Shown: in pieces, positions 23,530-36,600 of the stretch | Position numbering within the stretch: the stretch's first letter is position 1 | How the letters are laid out: each line of letters starts with the position of its first letter | Assembly: GCA_047967505.1 (NCBI GenBank) | Contig: CM106539.1 | Length of the DNA: 64,000 bases | Source of the DNA: Dipteris shenzhenensis | Lineage: Eukaryota; Polypodiophyta; Polypodiopsida; Gleicheniales | Reading direction: 5' to 3' (one strand) | Translations under genes and position numbers: made by a program | The notes under the pieces: generated by a model | Told to the model about the DNA's origin: nothing | The model's database searches: none | The model's input: the letters and a program-made list of their open reading frames with translations, nothing else

Positions 23530-24225
23530 TTATAGATGACCCAATTGTACGTCTAAACCACTTTGAAGTACATCCAGACCATTTTGAAGTACCTATGGAC
23601 TTATAAGAAGTAGTTATAAAAATAGTTTAGAATTATTTAAAGTACTTATACATGCTTCTTGAGTAATTTACCTTGGCCCGAAATCCTTCTTAAAAGATCT
23701 AACGCACATTTAGGTGGCCTTCAAAACTAAAAATTGGACAAAAGTACTTTCAAGTATTTTTAAGTGAATTTGAAGTGGTTCCAAGTATACTTTAAAGTAT
23801 TTTCAAGTGACACTAAATTTTTTCCGAGTGGTACTAAAGTACTTGGAAGTACTAGAGTAGGGGGTGCACTTTTAAGAAACCCTAGATACAACATGCATTC
23901 AAGGGATATTTTAAAAACTCATATTTATAAGTTTTGCATGGATAAAAATACCCCTTTCTTTTATACAAAATTATGGACTTTTTTCAAAGTTCAATTTAAA
24001 ACCCATATGTAAACTTACATTGAAAATTTGAATTACAAAACCCCTCCATTTGGACCCACGTGGTATACTTAATATTTCTAGGTGAACCCCCCGGGGAAGT
24101 ACTTTAGTACCACTTTGAAATTATTGGAAGGCCTTTGTGCCATTGAAATTCCTCCTAAAAGTGCTATAAAGATATTAAGAGTACCACCTAAAAGTGCTTT
24201 AGAGCGTGCGAAGGTGCTCTAGGAC
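23530..24225. repeat. Second cluster of degenerate AAGTACTT/AAGTGCTT repeats
   Basis: Repeated 'TTTGAAGTAC', 'AAGTACTTTAGTACC' and related words without fixed spacing, similar to 20860-21400. Confidence 0.6.
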
Positions 24226-25439
24226 TGCTGTTATTTTTCTTGAATACAAGTAAAGTACAAACCTAGGCCGGCTCATCAACCAAATGTATGGGATGCTTTA
24301 CAAAAACATGTCTCCCCATCCTCTTTCAACAAAGATTGGGAGACTCAACTCTCCAATGTCCAAAATTCAAAAAAAAGATCTTTAACCTTGTGCGTGATGA
24401 TGGTACTTATAGGTTGCTATCTATGGCATCTTTTTAGGGGAAACACTCCATGCCCTTCTAATTGTATATGGGCATTGGTTGCACAAAGGTTTCTCTTGTA
24501 GATACAAAGAACCTTTGCCAAGATGATAGGTCCATTGTTGCCACCTTGTCCATTGAAACCATTACCGATAACTACCACCAGCATTAGAGATTACCTCTTG
24601 AAGAAATGTTCATCTTCTGATCAAAGCAATGGGGGGGCACTTTGACTTGTGTTAAAGTGTTGCGAATGTTGGCCACCAGAGCTTGTTTGTAACCCATTTC
24701 TTCACATCAAACATCCTCGAAATTGGGATGGAGGAGTTCTAGAAATATTCAATTGCGAGTAGCTTTCTTAAGGTGCTTTGTCTTCTTGTACTAGGAGTTA
24801 GTTACAGTTTTGCAAACCTTATTTCTTTCCTTCTCATCAATAGACCTATTCTCTTTAGCATTTTGCTTCTCCTTAGCTTTTTTTTCGGTGTTCCTTTTTC
24901 TTTGCAGCCCAATACTTTTTTATAAACTCCATTCCTTCATAACCAAGAAGAATCATACCTCCATTTGCTTGCAATTTTGCACAATGCAAAAATTGATCTT
25001 CTCCCATTGCATGCCCATCTACAGTGTCTAGAAGCTGATCTTCTCCAATTGCATGACCATTCATACTCTCTCATACTCTGCAAGTTATTTAAACCTAAAA
25101 ACATGCAAGGAGATAAGTGGAGGGAAACACACTTTCTGTATAGAGCTAATGAATGTGCCACAACTCTTGTTAGCCACAATAGACAAAGATGAAGAAGGAA
25201 AGCAAAGGTGTGGAAAAACAAGGGTGTCAAATGGGTAGGGTAGAAGAATAAGAATGACAACCTTAGGAAGGAACTAGAGAAGAAAAGAAAGTGCAAGATG
25301 TAGGGAAGCTAAAGGAGGCATGGAACTTGATGGAAACAAAGAGATTGATGACAGGGCAAAGGGAGGTTGACGACTAAGTTGAAAGAGGTAGGGAATCTAG
25401 AAAATAAATCTCAGGTCCTACACATGTGCAGTATGAACA

Positions 25440-25440
<1 letters not shown>
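24226..25440. other. Spacer, nothing recognised
   Basis: Only short, biased frames occur. Confidence 0.35.

Positions 25441-25442
<2 letters not shown>

Positions 25443-25486
<44 letters not shown>
25443..25486. repeat. (GA)n microsatellite
   Basis: About 21 uninterrupted GA units. Confidence 0.98.
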
Positions 25487-25487
<1 letters not shown>

Positions 25488-25489
25488 CA

Positions 25490-27835
25490 TGTGGCACAAT
25501 ATTTTGGAAAAAATGGTTTCATTTGTACATGAAATAACAATTTCCCACTCTTTTCACCATAAGCCATATTCCCTTTAACCACCATTTGTAAAAAACCACT
25601 ACCCTTTCTTTCCATTAACAAACCACTACCCATTCTTTTTACTTGCACATAACTACCTTTAATGAGTACCCATTATTTCTTACTAGCACTTTCTTACCTT
25701 TACCCACTACTTGTTAACACTTGATACAGGAATGTCGATGATACTACTTTTTGAACCACCTATATATGCTTTCACCCAAGTGAAGTGGGTCATGAAGTAT
25801 GCACCTTATGCACAATAAATTTAAAGCAGCTTCAGAGTCACTAGAATACATTCAACAGACTCGACAAGCCTCCATGTAGAGCTATAGTAAAAGACATCCA
25901 TCACAAAAGGTATTGGATGTAGGTATTTCCTTGGTCCCACTTTTTTGGATTTTGCTTTGTTCATATTTGCAAACATACTATGTTATTTTATTGCATACTT
26001 TTCTTTATAAGATGCTCGGTTTTAAAACTGACCTTGGAAACTCCTCAGGAATTCATGTCTCATAATATGTTAATTTTGTGCAAGAGTTCCTTGACACAGT
26101 GCAAATATATTCTGGAGCAAAGTACAATAAAAAGGATGTCCATATGATTGTCACTTTAGATTAGCTCTTTGAAAGATGGATGGATATTATGCACAGATAC
26201 ATTAAAAATAATTTTCCTAGTTTAAAGGGCGAGGCAATTTGCTAATTTAAAGGATGAAGTAGTTTGCCTAATTTAAAGGTAATTTTCCTAATTTAAAGGG
26301 TGAAGGAATTGACACAATAGAGGGTTCCACATATGGAAAAGTGTGAGAACTTTCTCAATTGAAGGGTACAAAAAGGTTAGGGTCAACAATGTTTCGATGT
26401 TTTTTGGGTGTGGAAGGGTCCATGATCTTTGATTTGAGCATGAGATCTTGGAGAGAAAAGACTTCCTTTTGGTAGCACCCAAGTCAACGAAGCTCATGGA
26501 AATGGTTGTAAACGTGTTGGTGCATCAAATATGACAGTCGTTTAGCCAAAAGTTGTCAATTTGCTCAACTTAATGTCAAATGCCAAAGTGGTTAAGAGTT
26601 GAAAAAGATGAGGCAATAATTAAAAGAGTTTTATAATAGCACAAATGACATGTATGAAAATATCTTTGGGTATTACAATGACTGGTTAAAAGCACACTTG
26701 AATACAAGCAAGCTTGCACAACCAATATTGCCTCAGATTGCTTTGGTCAATTTAATTTGGATACATGATCCAAAGTTAGGAGCCTCCAACCAAGGTCAAA
26801 AAAAGATGCCATGGAAGACAATTGACATTGATGAGGACAACTTGGAGGGCTTCATGTGAGTGTGAATAGATCTATAGAACAACAAAGGATCAGAGTAGTT
26901 CTTCTTCAAATGGCCATTTGTCGAACATCACATCAACTCCATTTCTTGAAAAAAGTGCAAAAAATGTGCATTTTTCAAAATTATAGAGACAAAATATGCA
27001 CTTCATGTCAAACATTTTTAAAATCTAGTACCTTTATGAAAAAAGAATGCATAAAATATTACTTACGTTTTATTCCAGAACCCAAAAATGTCTAGTATTA
27101 TCAATTCAAAAAAAAAAAATCTCTTCTTTAATTTTAAAAACATGAGAAATTACAAAGGAGAAGAAAATGCTTTATTCAAGTACGAGAATCGTTAGAGCTT
27201 TTGCTTCAAAATACCAATGGTTTTCCGTACAAGTGCCCATATAGTTTTAACTCGAATCCATATACAAGAATTTCTACATCCTACAAAGCACATCTATGAA
27301 TTCCATTTGTTTTCCTTTTGTCATGTTGTTTAATCACCTCTAGATGATATGTTCCCTTAAGTCCATTGTTTGAAAGATTTTTTATTGAATTGACTTCCAC
27401 ATAAGTAATAACATTGCCCTCATGGATAAGTTGTGTACCAATATACATTTATAGAATACTTGATGTACATAGCATGCTATCCACAACTTGATAGTTGGTA
27501 AAATGATATTACTTTAAGATCTAATATTATTTGGTTAAACACTTTTACATTGGGCTAGTGCATTGTCTACCAAAACAACTTTTCTTTTTAATACACAATT
27601 GATTAAATGGTTGAATTTTAATATATTGTGACATTAAGATGGGTAGGTATATATGGAGCCCACGACCATAGAAGAGCTTTATTCAAAGCAAGCATGCCTC
27701 TAGATTTAGATAGAAGCCCAATGACACAAACGGTCTAATTGTAAATAGTCGTGATTAGTACAATTTATCATTTACACTATTTCAGTCTATTGGTTCGATT
27801 GAGAGGTCTAGCCTTTGTAAAAATATAGTTTTTAG
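25490..27835. other. AT-rich spacer, nothing recognised
   Basis: The longest frame is 26650-26859 (YENIFGYYNDWLKAHLN..., 69 codons), with stops after it. I cannot assign it. 'CTAATTTAAAGG' recurs at 26215-26300. Confidence 0.35.
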
Positions 27836-27839
27836 TTTA

Positions 27840-28440
27840 AAAAGGCTAGATTTGGAAGTGTGAATATGTTAGCAATTGTATTTTTTAGGAATTGATGAAA
27901 ATTTGGATTCTGGAATCCACTATGTTGACAAGCATGAACATAACAAAAAATTTCTCTGGAAAAAGGAAAATTTTTGTCATAGAACAAAATTTTCATCCAA
28001 AAAGAGATGAATTTCGATTCATGAATGAACAAAAATATCGGGCAAAGAACTTTGTTATGTTAAAATTCCATCGATGAAAATTTCTTATCAATGAAAATTT
28101 TGAATAACGGAATTTTTTCCCATCGATGATATTTGGGATCCACTGGATTTTGGAATCCCAAATTTCATCGGCGAAAAAAAATTTTGTCGATGGATTGCAA
28201 TTTCCACCAATGAAAATTTTGCATTAATGATAGTTTTACAGAATGAAACTTTTTGCCTTCTAAAGTATTGAAATTTGCATTCATTCTTGTTCAAAATTTT
28301 CCTTTTTCTGATGAAAAGTTTGTTTCATCCACTGAAATTTCTATCCGGTCCATGTTATCAACAAAGTGGATTCAAGAATCTGTATTTACATCATTTTTAA
28401 GAAGGAAAAGTGTTTTCATCTTCATGATTCATCTTTAGAT
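27840..28440. repeat. Degenerate repeat of ATGAAAATTT / ATCGATG words
   Basis: 'ATCGATGAAAATTT', 'CAATGAAAATTTTG', 'CATCGGCGAAAAAAAATTTTG' and inverted forms recur about every 20-40 bp. No frame runs through it. Confidence 0.55.
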
Positions 28441-29320
28441 CAAAATAAAGTAAACCACTAATTGTACTACTCACAATCGTCTAAAATTCGACCATTTTGA
28501 TATTTGATTTTCTTTGTACATCTATTAAAATATTTTGTTTCAACGAGCCTCTTCTTTGGCCATGGACATGGCTATGGACAACACATACCTACTTATCTTG
28601 ACACCAAATATATTCTCTAATTCAATGAGTAGGATGAACTTCAATGATTGGGATAATTTTTTGTAGAAGAAACACATTTTTGTAATTCTAAGTAAATAAT
28701 GTATTATACTTTACTTAGACACATGAATTATTAGTAGTTTTAAAGAGGAGAAACTTTTTTGTCTTTCAATTAGCAATATGTACATTTTTTAAAAGAAGTT
28801 TGAAACTATGCTTACTTTGTAAAAGTTATTAGTTCTCATTAATGTCTCCAAAAGATTGTAAAATTGATCAATATTTAAGACTAGTTAAAAATCATAATAG
28901 CCGATTGCAAATGACAACTCGTGACTCATTGTCATTTTTCATAACTTGCTGTTAACACTCAAATATCCAAGATATGGACTAGTTGCCTTGTTTACATCGA
29001 AAAATGTTTCTTTCTTATTATAGGAAATCAAATGGTTTGACTATGAATCTAGCTACTAGGTGGGTTCATATGGCAATGAATCCTCAAAAGATGCTTTATT
29101 TGAGGATGCTCTCATTGATTTGGTTGTTTCTAGTATGGTTTATAAAATGACAAATGATGAAACATCATAACTATTGAAGTAATTGGTTGTCCACTAAAGC
29201 AGCAAGAAGGCAGAGGTAGATGGCAAGTGATCAAAGCTAATCTATGACTCCAAAGATCTTAGAATATGGGAAAACTTGGAGGAAGATACTGGAGAAAATC
29301 AAGAGGAGTTGCATAGTGTA
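28441..29320. other. AT-rich spacer, nothing recognised
   Basis: No frame or repeat seen that I can support. Confidence 0.35.
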
Positions 29321-30069
29321 CTAATTAGGGGAGAAATGGGGTCTCAAAAGGGGCTCGAATTAGTGTTTCCTAGTTTTAAGTGATTAGAGAGAGATTTGAG
29401 TTGTACCAATGAGAGTGCTCTGAAGTGTGGGGCAATGGTATGTTGAGGTGGCCTGTCGCATTTACTCAAAGGTGGTTTTGATTTGAAAAAGATGGTTTCA
29501 ATTCAAAAAAGAGGGAGGAATACCATGGATTTTGGAAGGAAAACCACCATGTTTGGGGAGGGAGCACCTTGTGTTACCATGTGTCCAAATTTGAAAAAGG
29601 GAGGGGGAGGGGTGCATTTAAGGTATCTTCAAAAGTGAAAAAAGGTGGGCACGGTGCCCATGGACTGTGTAGGCTCTGCAGACATAGTGCAAGCTGCATC
29701 GCGTGCACGCTTGCCATGTGTACATGAGAGATGTAGGCACCATGAGGGAAAGGGGGCGTGCCTACCAAAACTTAAATGCCATCTTTGTCACGTGGCAAGA
29801 CTTAAACCCATGACCACTTGCCAAGGGCCCCCCCACTCTTACCACTAGGCTATTAAGCCAATAGTGACATATCCCTTTGCCACGTTTTATTTAATCTAAT
29901 GTGACTTTTTGCCATTCCATCATAATTGCTTCCAAAACCATGTACAGGCTACCAAAACCACCTTAGACTCCATTATGACCCCTCCACATAGGATTGGATT
30001 ATGAGAACTAATCTTTCACTATTCCATTCCATATGAGGCCCTTTTGAGACCCCAATTCTCCCCTAATTC
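29321..30069. mobile_element. ~750-bp non-autonomous element with ~35-bp terminal inverted repeats
   Basis: 29321-29356 (AATTAGGGGAGAAATGGGG...) and 30035-30069 are inverted copies differing at two or three positions. The interior has no transposase. A tRNA-like SINE head lies inside it at 29760-29855. The flanking bases do not give a clear target duplication. Confidence 0.75.
29760..29860 (-). mobile_element. tRNA-derived SINE head (A and B boxes)
   Basis: The minus strand has TAGCCTAGTGG (29842-29852), matching the pol III A box TRGCNNAGYNGG, and 32 bases later GGTTTAAGTCT (29799-29809), a B box with changes from GGTTCGANTCC. The segment does not fold as a full tRNA and continues into unrelated sequence, as in a tRNA-derived SINE. 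The 3' end was not found. Confidence 0.55.
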
Positions 30070-30995
30070 GGATGAATCTCCTTCAAATGAGCACAAGTGA
30101 AACACACTAGTATATGAAAACATCCTTAAGGATATTGAAAGTTTTGCTAAGTTCAAGCATGCATCCTAAAGATCAAGTTAGAAGCCATAAAGTCTCAATG
30201 GTTTCTAAAGTAATTTTGTGAATATCTATTGAATTATAATGAAAAAGTGTACAAATTTCTATAGTGCATCTTCAAAATTCTTTGAGCCTTGAAGTTGCCC
30301 TATTAATGTACATTTTGGAAGTTTTAGTATTCTTAGGTAGCTAAGAAGATATTGAGGGTAAATCTCATGTTTATAAATGAGATAATCTTTCATCTTTAGT
30401 TGGCTTTTGTTTTACACTAAGATTGGTTTTTAAATTGATTTTATCCTCTCATTCTTCGAGACTAGCCACCAAGATCAGTTTTAAAACTGAGCTTGGCTTT
30501 TTAAGATTTTAAAATTGAGATTGGTAGAGGATAATGAAAGCCTTTTGGAGTCATGGAGATGCATGTAGACATGCATTTACATGTTGTATTTGGACACATA
30601 ATCTAGAATTTGCACTTTAGTTATAACTGTTTTCTTTTCATATTGAAAATTATACTATGTGATCATTAAACATCTAAGAAGCTTCGAGATAGTGTCAGTT
30701 TTAACAACAAATCTTAGATGAGCATGGACAATGTGATTGAGAAAGTATATAGTAGAATTAATCTCATAGATGTAAATGTAAGCCTAGCCCACATTTGTTG
30801 AATACTAACTTCACACCTTGATGGAACTTTCATGTGACATGCCACAGATTGAAATCCATTGCATCTAGAAACACTACATAAAAACCTGATGAGTGAAAGC
30901 AACACTTGAATTATTCTCCATCTATGACAACAAAGAGATTACTTATAATTGATGTGAATTAATTTTTCTCCTTAAGTCTGATAAACTTCAAGTAG
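30070..30995. other. AT-rich spacer or intron upstream of the HAD-SET pseudogene
   Basis: No frame recognised. The N-terminal catalytic DxDxT part of the phosphatase is not visible here. Confidence 0.4.
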
Positions 30996-32640
30996 GTCAC
31001 AAAACTTTACAAGGTAGAAGGACACGATGGGTTGTGTTTTGGAATGCCATGTGTTCAATTATTGGATAGATCATTTGAGCACTTTCATGTGGGCATATGG
31101 TCAACAACATTAAGTAATAATGTTTGTTATTTGATAACAATAATTGAGGATATTGCACACACAAAATTTCCATTCTACAAATATATGGGTCAAGAGAAAT
31201 GCTACATACCATTCTCAAAGATGTTATATAGATCACACAAGCCACATGTTGAATGCATGTTTACAACTTGCTTGCAATTTGGGAAAATGATAAAGAGGTA
31301 ATTCCTAGTAACACCTTGCCTATTAATCATTGTACATTTAAGGAGTGTGTAAATCCTAGAGAGAATTGTATATATTTAGATACTTCTGAAATAGATGAGT
31401 GTGATGACGTATTGAATATTGAGCTTCTCCTATATCTCCTTTTATTGACAAAGTGTCAGATATAAGAAATGTTATCAAGCTTGATTGTTATGGCAATGAA
31501 CCAATACATAGCAAGCATCATCAATATATGTATTTCAAAGAAGTGATTTTCTACAAGTAGGAGTTTACTACTAATTACATAAAATAGTTCTTGGAGGAAT
31601 CTACTAATTTGTTTACTACTAATTACATAAAAGAGTTCTTGGATGAATCTACTACAAACCTAATACTTACATTGACCAGCTAAAAGTTCACATGAATTTT
31701 CTGTCACCCAACAAAGAAATAAAAGTCGAGATGCTCATGAGTCAGACAAGGAGCAATCGAAAAAAATCAAGAATAGGAGCTTCAAACAAGACAAACTACT
31801 TTGTATTTTTATAAATGGGACCTCTTAGAGAGAATAAAGTAGCCAAATTCTTTGAGTGATGTGCAAGCTTGCTTGTATGCCCTAATGTTCATCCATATAT
31901 CATTGGAACATTTGCAACAGCATACATAACAAGTCTATGAGCTTCACTAGGATTAAACATATGATAAATCTTTGAGACTGGTAATTGCTCATATTGATGT
32001 GTCATTTTCATGAATTTTGTTATTTTTCAATTTTGTCCAACTCTTGATCCTTTTTTGTTATGTGTAGGGTTTGATGAGTTGTTCGAAGAATTGAAGAATG
32101 GAGTAATTCATGAATTTTACCCTAAGGTGAATGTCTTGTGGGAGCACAATCTCCAGATATCAATTGATTCTATATTTGAGCTCATAGGTAACCAATTTGA
32201 AGTGAAGAAATCATCAGTTTCAGGAGTAGGTTATGACTTGTTTGTACATACACCTGCAGAAGCAAACAAATACTTTTTGGTATACAATGTCCCAAAGTAT
32301 GATTATGATACTTGGTTTTCTCTTTCACTCAATTTCCAAGGTTTAGGAGCTATGGTCTGCTTAAAGATCCAGAGTTAAACCAAAAGAGGATAGGCAATAC
32401 ATCATGGGAGATGTGTTGTACAGGAATTTAGTTGGATACATCAATATCTCTATCAATTGTAATGATAGGATGAATAAGATATATGTATAGGACCCTAATG
32501 TACCAACTTGGATTGAAGACATAAGAGAACTTGATGTTTTCGACTCAGTACCAAGTACTAATATGTTTGGATACTTTGTTGTGCAATCCCTTAGGGATAT
32601 CCATGCAAGAGAGGAGTTATTTTGTGAGTACAAGTTTTAA
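30996..32640 (+). pseudogene. Broken FCP1-like HAD phosphatase - SET domain fusion gene
   Basis: This is a decayed relative of the minus-strand gene at 62516-64000. An exon from 30996 (acceptor AAGTAG) reads GMPCVQLLDRSFEHFHVGIW and STTLSNNV, the middle of an FCP1-type HAD domain (RP.l..FL...FEVGVWS). After a shift near 31290 it reads CVNPRENCIY...LLLYLL, matching CVNPAENCIF...LLPYLQML of the other copy. MGPLRENKVAKFFE (31825-31857) matches its linker MGPLKDSEAKRFA. From 32068 (acceptor ATGTGTAG) the SET half follows: VKKSSVSGVGYDLFVHT, PKYDYDTW, GDVLYRNLVGYIN and EELFCEYKF, with stops at 32376 and 32488. The N-terminal HAD residues are missing. Multiple stops and shifts make it non-functional. 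Confidence 0.75.
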
Positions 32641-33028
32641 GATGTTTTATTGGCCAATAATATTGGAATTTATAATTTAACATTAAATATCAAGGGTGTT
32701 TCTAAACAACACCTAAGTTGTCTTGAGAGAATTCACAAAGTTTGGATCCACTTTGCTTGATTCACAATCATGCATGAAAATTATATGAACATATTTGGAT
32801 TCATAATGCATGAAAATTATTAATTCAACCCCATTAGCCACACATCTATACCGAAAAATGGTTGGTGCCAAGAAGAAAAAGTTCTATACAAACAAGTGAG
32901 TACAAGTACTCGTGAGCACTACCTTCAAGTTGGTTCTGTCAAAGGAAAACAATTGTCAAGATGAATAAATGATTAATTTGCAACACATGTGATGGAAGCC
33001 ATGTATAAGAAAGTTCGAATTTGCAAAC

Positions 33029-33030
<2 letters not shown>
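32641..33030. other. Spacer, nothing recognised
   Basis: AT-rich 3' flank of the pseudogene. Confidence 0.35.

Positions 33031-33088
<58 letters not shown>
33031..33088. repeat. (GT)n(GA)n compound microsatellite
   Basis: About 19 GT units run directly into about 10 GA units. Confidence 0.98.
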
Positions 33089-33182
33089 TTCTTAAAAAAA
33101 GAAAGTGTGTGTGAGTGAGTGAGTGTGTGTGGGAGAGAGAAAGAACCAAAATAGAAAAGGGCCACCTGGCAACAAAGTGTGT

Positions 33183-33233
33183 GGAACACTTTTTTAACAA
33201 AAGTGTTCCTAGAGCACTGCCTTAAGGCAGTGC
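33183..33233. repeat. Two adjacent perfect hairpins
   Basis: GGAACACTTTT (33183-33193) pairs with AAAAGTGTTCC (33199-33209). It is followed at 33214-33233 by the 20-bp perfect palindrome GCACTGCCTTAAGGCAGTGC. There is no T run to suggest a terminator. Confidence 0.85.
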
Positions 33234-33639
33234 TAACAAAGAAAGGCGACCACTTCAACTAAGGGCCTTAGCACGTGGATGGGGCTAGCATGGGTTTAGG
33301 ATGGGAATATTTTTGTCATCATTACTCCCATCCTACACCAAGTGGTCTAGGATGGATTTAGAATGGGAGTAGCCACTTTTTCTCCCATCCTGGACCATGG
33401 CCTCTAGACCCTGGCAGCCAAAATGGGTTCCCCTTTTTACTTGGCCAGCACTAGAACGTTTTTTCAAATTCTGAAATCCTGTGCTTCCACATGGCACAAT
33501 ATACACCCTTAGATTTAAATTCTAAAAGCCCAAAAGCTTTGCTTTGAAAGCTTTTGAAAAGCCATCTGCGTAAAAAGCCAAGCTTTGAAAGCCAAGTAAA
33601 AAGCCAAGTGCACCTTTAAATATAGGTGAAACATACCGC

Positions 33640-36600
33640 TTGTCCCTATTTCAAACTAAACAAAGTCTTCTTTTCCATGAGAGAAGTGAAGTAGTAGGAC
33701 TTGAAACTGGTGCCAAGTAACCAAGACTTTAGCTTAAGGTTTCTCGAACGCGACAATACGCAGCGATCTGTGATCTCTTTCAAGAAACTTTGGTGAGTTG
33801 ATCTTCTGCTATCACGAACTTCTTTCAATTCCATGCAGCAGGTAGGATATGCAGTTGTACATCGAACCCGTTCCTGGGGATCGTTGCGGGACTTAACCCA
33901 ACACCTTACGGCACGAGCCATCTACCTTGTTGGAGCTTGACTTTCCAAATTCTTGCTTAGACTTCAAGCGATTCAGCAATTTATTCGTTCACCAAGTCAT
34001 GACGTTCTCTGCACGAATTTATCGTCCTCTCTATGCTTCTCGGGTCAGCATATGGATTCTGAAATCCCAACGCACCAAGGATCACGCAACGGAATCTCTT
34101 ACTGAGGATGCGGAAACTTTACAGCTTGCGTAGAAGCCTAACACGGTTTCGGCTGCACTTTGCAAATGAAGACAAAGGATCTCCAACAGACGTAAGGGGC
34201 AAAGAGGGATTGTAAAGCGACTCACTATGAAATCTGGTACTGTTGCTCCCGAATGTTTTGGTGCTGTTCGTTCGTCTCCTTTCGTTTATATAATTCTATT
34301 GGGTAGGATACATTGGGTGAGTAGCACATGCCGCCGCCTCTGTCTGTCTTATATAAATATGCTATTTATTTTCACGGAAATAACGCCAAATACTGGCATA
34401 AGAACATAGTCAAGAACTCTACATATATCTGAGGGATTAAGCTCTTTAGATAATTGCAGTTGGACTCTGCAACAACACTAGAAGCTCTTTGCAGGGACAG
34501 TGTCGTATGGTTGTTTGTTTTGCCGAATGAAAAACACAGCGGGAACCATATCGCTTTAACCATTTATGTCATAGTGTTTACAAGCGGAGCCCAAATATCA
34601 TGTTTGTGAGATTATTTGCAGTACAGATAAACCAAATGGCAACAGTGACATTTTGACCATGCTTGTAAAAGCTGTGGAATTGAGTCTGAAGAAGAAGCAT
34701 CATTAAAATAGCTCCAGGTAGACATTGAGGCGTTTTGCATATATAAGCTGCAATGTAGGCATTAGCCTTCTCCCGATCGACATGAACAAGAGCTATATTT
34801 GCAAATGTTGTGTGAGAGCTTAAATACTACTTAAAACCAACAGCGAAGTTGAGAAAAAAATCGAAACAGACCTGTGCTCATTCCTGGCCTGTTGAACTCT
34901 CCATCGTAGGTGGTTCTGTGGGCAGGCGACGTAGTGCTAACAACCATGGTTTCGGAGGAAGGCTAATGTTCAGCAAGTGGTGGACTGATTGCTTAGTGTA
35001 ACTCTGAAGTTTGTATCGAAGATTGGTGGCCTGATTGCTTAGTGTGACTCTGCAGTTTGTATCGAAGATTTGGAAGGCAAGCTATATAATGATGCACACG
35101 GAAGTGGAAGACATGATTATGAGGACTTCCGTCAAGGGGGTAGTAGTAGGATGCCGCGGATGTTGAAGGGAGACGAAGGGCGAGCGGGAAGAAGGGGGGA
35201 AGACGGGAGTGCTAATGGGAAGGGGGGAAGGCACGCTGTAGAAGACATGTGACGCAGATTGATCATCGAGGAGTACTACTGAAGGCAATACCATCGAAAC
35301 GTCTCATTCCTTTTTCTGGAGACCGTTAGCCCGCCTTTGCTTGCGGGGATCCTTAGCTAGATTGTCAAAGCAGTGCTACGTCATTAACTTATCTATAAGT
35401 CAAAGTAGTGCTATGTCGTTAGCTTTGTGGTATTGAAGGACCTGGCTCTCTCTCCTCTGTATTAGCCAGGGGAAGCCATGCAGGACATAATCTATTATGA
35501 AATCACATTGTCTTTAAAATGCGTTCGTTAAGATATTCTTCAGAATATTTTTGTCACTTGCGTCTGCCTTTGGGCTTCCTGTTCATGTTGTCTATTATAT
35601 ATACAAAATAGAAGGCTTATTTCGATGGGATCAGCAAGTGCCAACGCTGATTTTATTTTTCGTGGATTTTTGACCTTACTTGTCTAGTGCCCAGGTTTGA
35701 GACAGTGCTTAGTATCATATTTGTATTGCTTTAGCATTGCACTGTAGTTATATTGGAAGTTCTTGTGGCATGTATCCCACGAGGATTTCATTGTGCGGAA
35801 TACACGTCTATTCTATTTCTTGATGTTGGCCATGTATAGCCGCCAAATAGGACTGTTTGCTTCTCGAGACAGACAGACGGGTAAAATAGCAGTAGTTTCC
35901 ATTGTAGGTTGCGCTGGCTTGCCACAACCTTGTTTCGTTGTAGGTTGGGATGTGAACCCCCTTTTACAACTCACAATTTCCAATCAATAGTGCATATAGG
36001 TCGATAGACAAAAGTACCAAAACGCTGATGAGAAATTTTGACATTCTCTAGGTCGCTACAAGCTCGCAGCATTGACAAATAATTACTAAAGGAACTAAGC
36101 CTCTGAGAGATAGATATCAGCACACGGACGATGTCTAACGTTGGATTGTGTATAGCTTTTCTGCTTGAATTTATCATCTTTAGGAAATTGCACATATGCT
36201 AACAAACATATCCAAACATGCTGAACACGAGGAATGCATATTGACTAGTCATGATTGTTTTTCAGATTCCAACACTCCAGCAAAGAAATAGGCCACTTGT
36301 CGTCGAGCTGTGGACATCAGAAAGGATACTCCACGTAAGTACAATGTACGGTCATTTCAATTCTAAAATGTTTCTGCACCGTCTGTTGCTCTGGTCCGCA
36401 TTAATGCGCTACACCTCCAACACTGGAGGTGACTATTCGAAACGGGGGGATGGCACGTTCCCCTATGATATATAATTTTTGGAGAGACATGTGCCGGCTC
36501 TCCACCATACATTATGTATGGTTTTTTTTTTTTTAACTCCTCATCTTGAGCACGCACACTTCTTCGCACATTCTGTTTCCGCAAGGGAACATTACATTTG

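Noticed and set aside
29760-29860. Functional tRNA gene
   Set aside because: No acceptor stem or anticodon arm can be formed and the B box is altered; a SINE head fits better.
33881-33918. rRNA gene
   Set aside because: Only 38 bp match and neither side continues.
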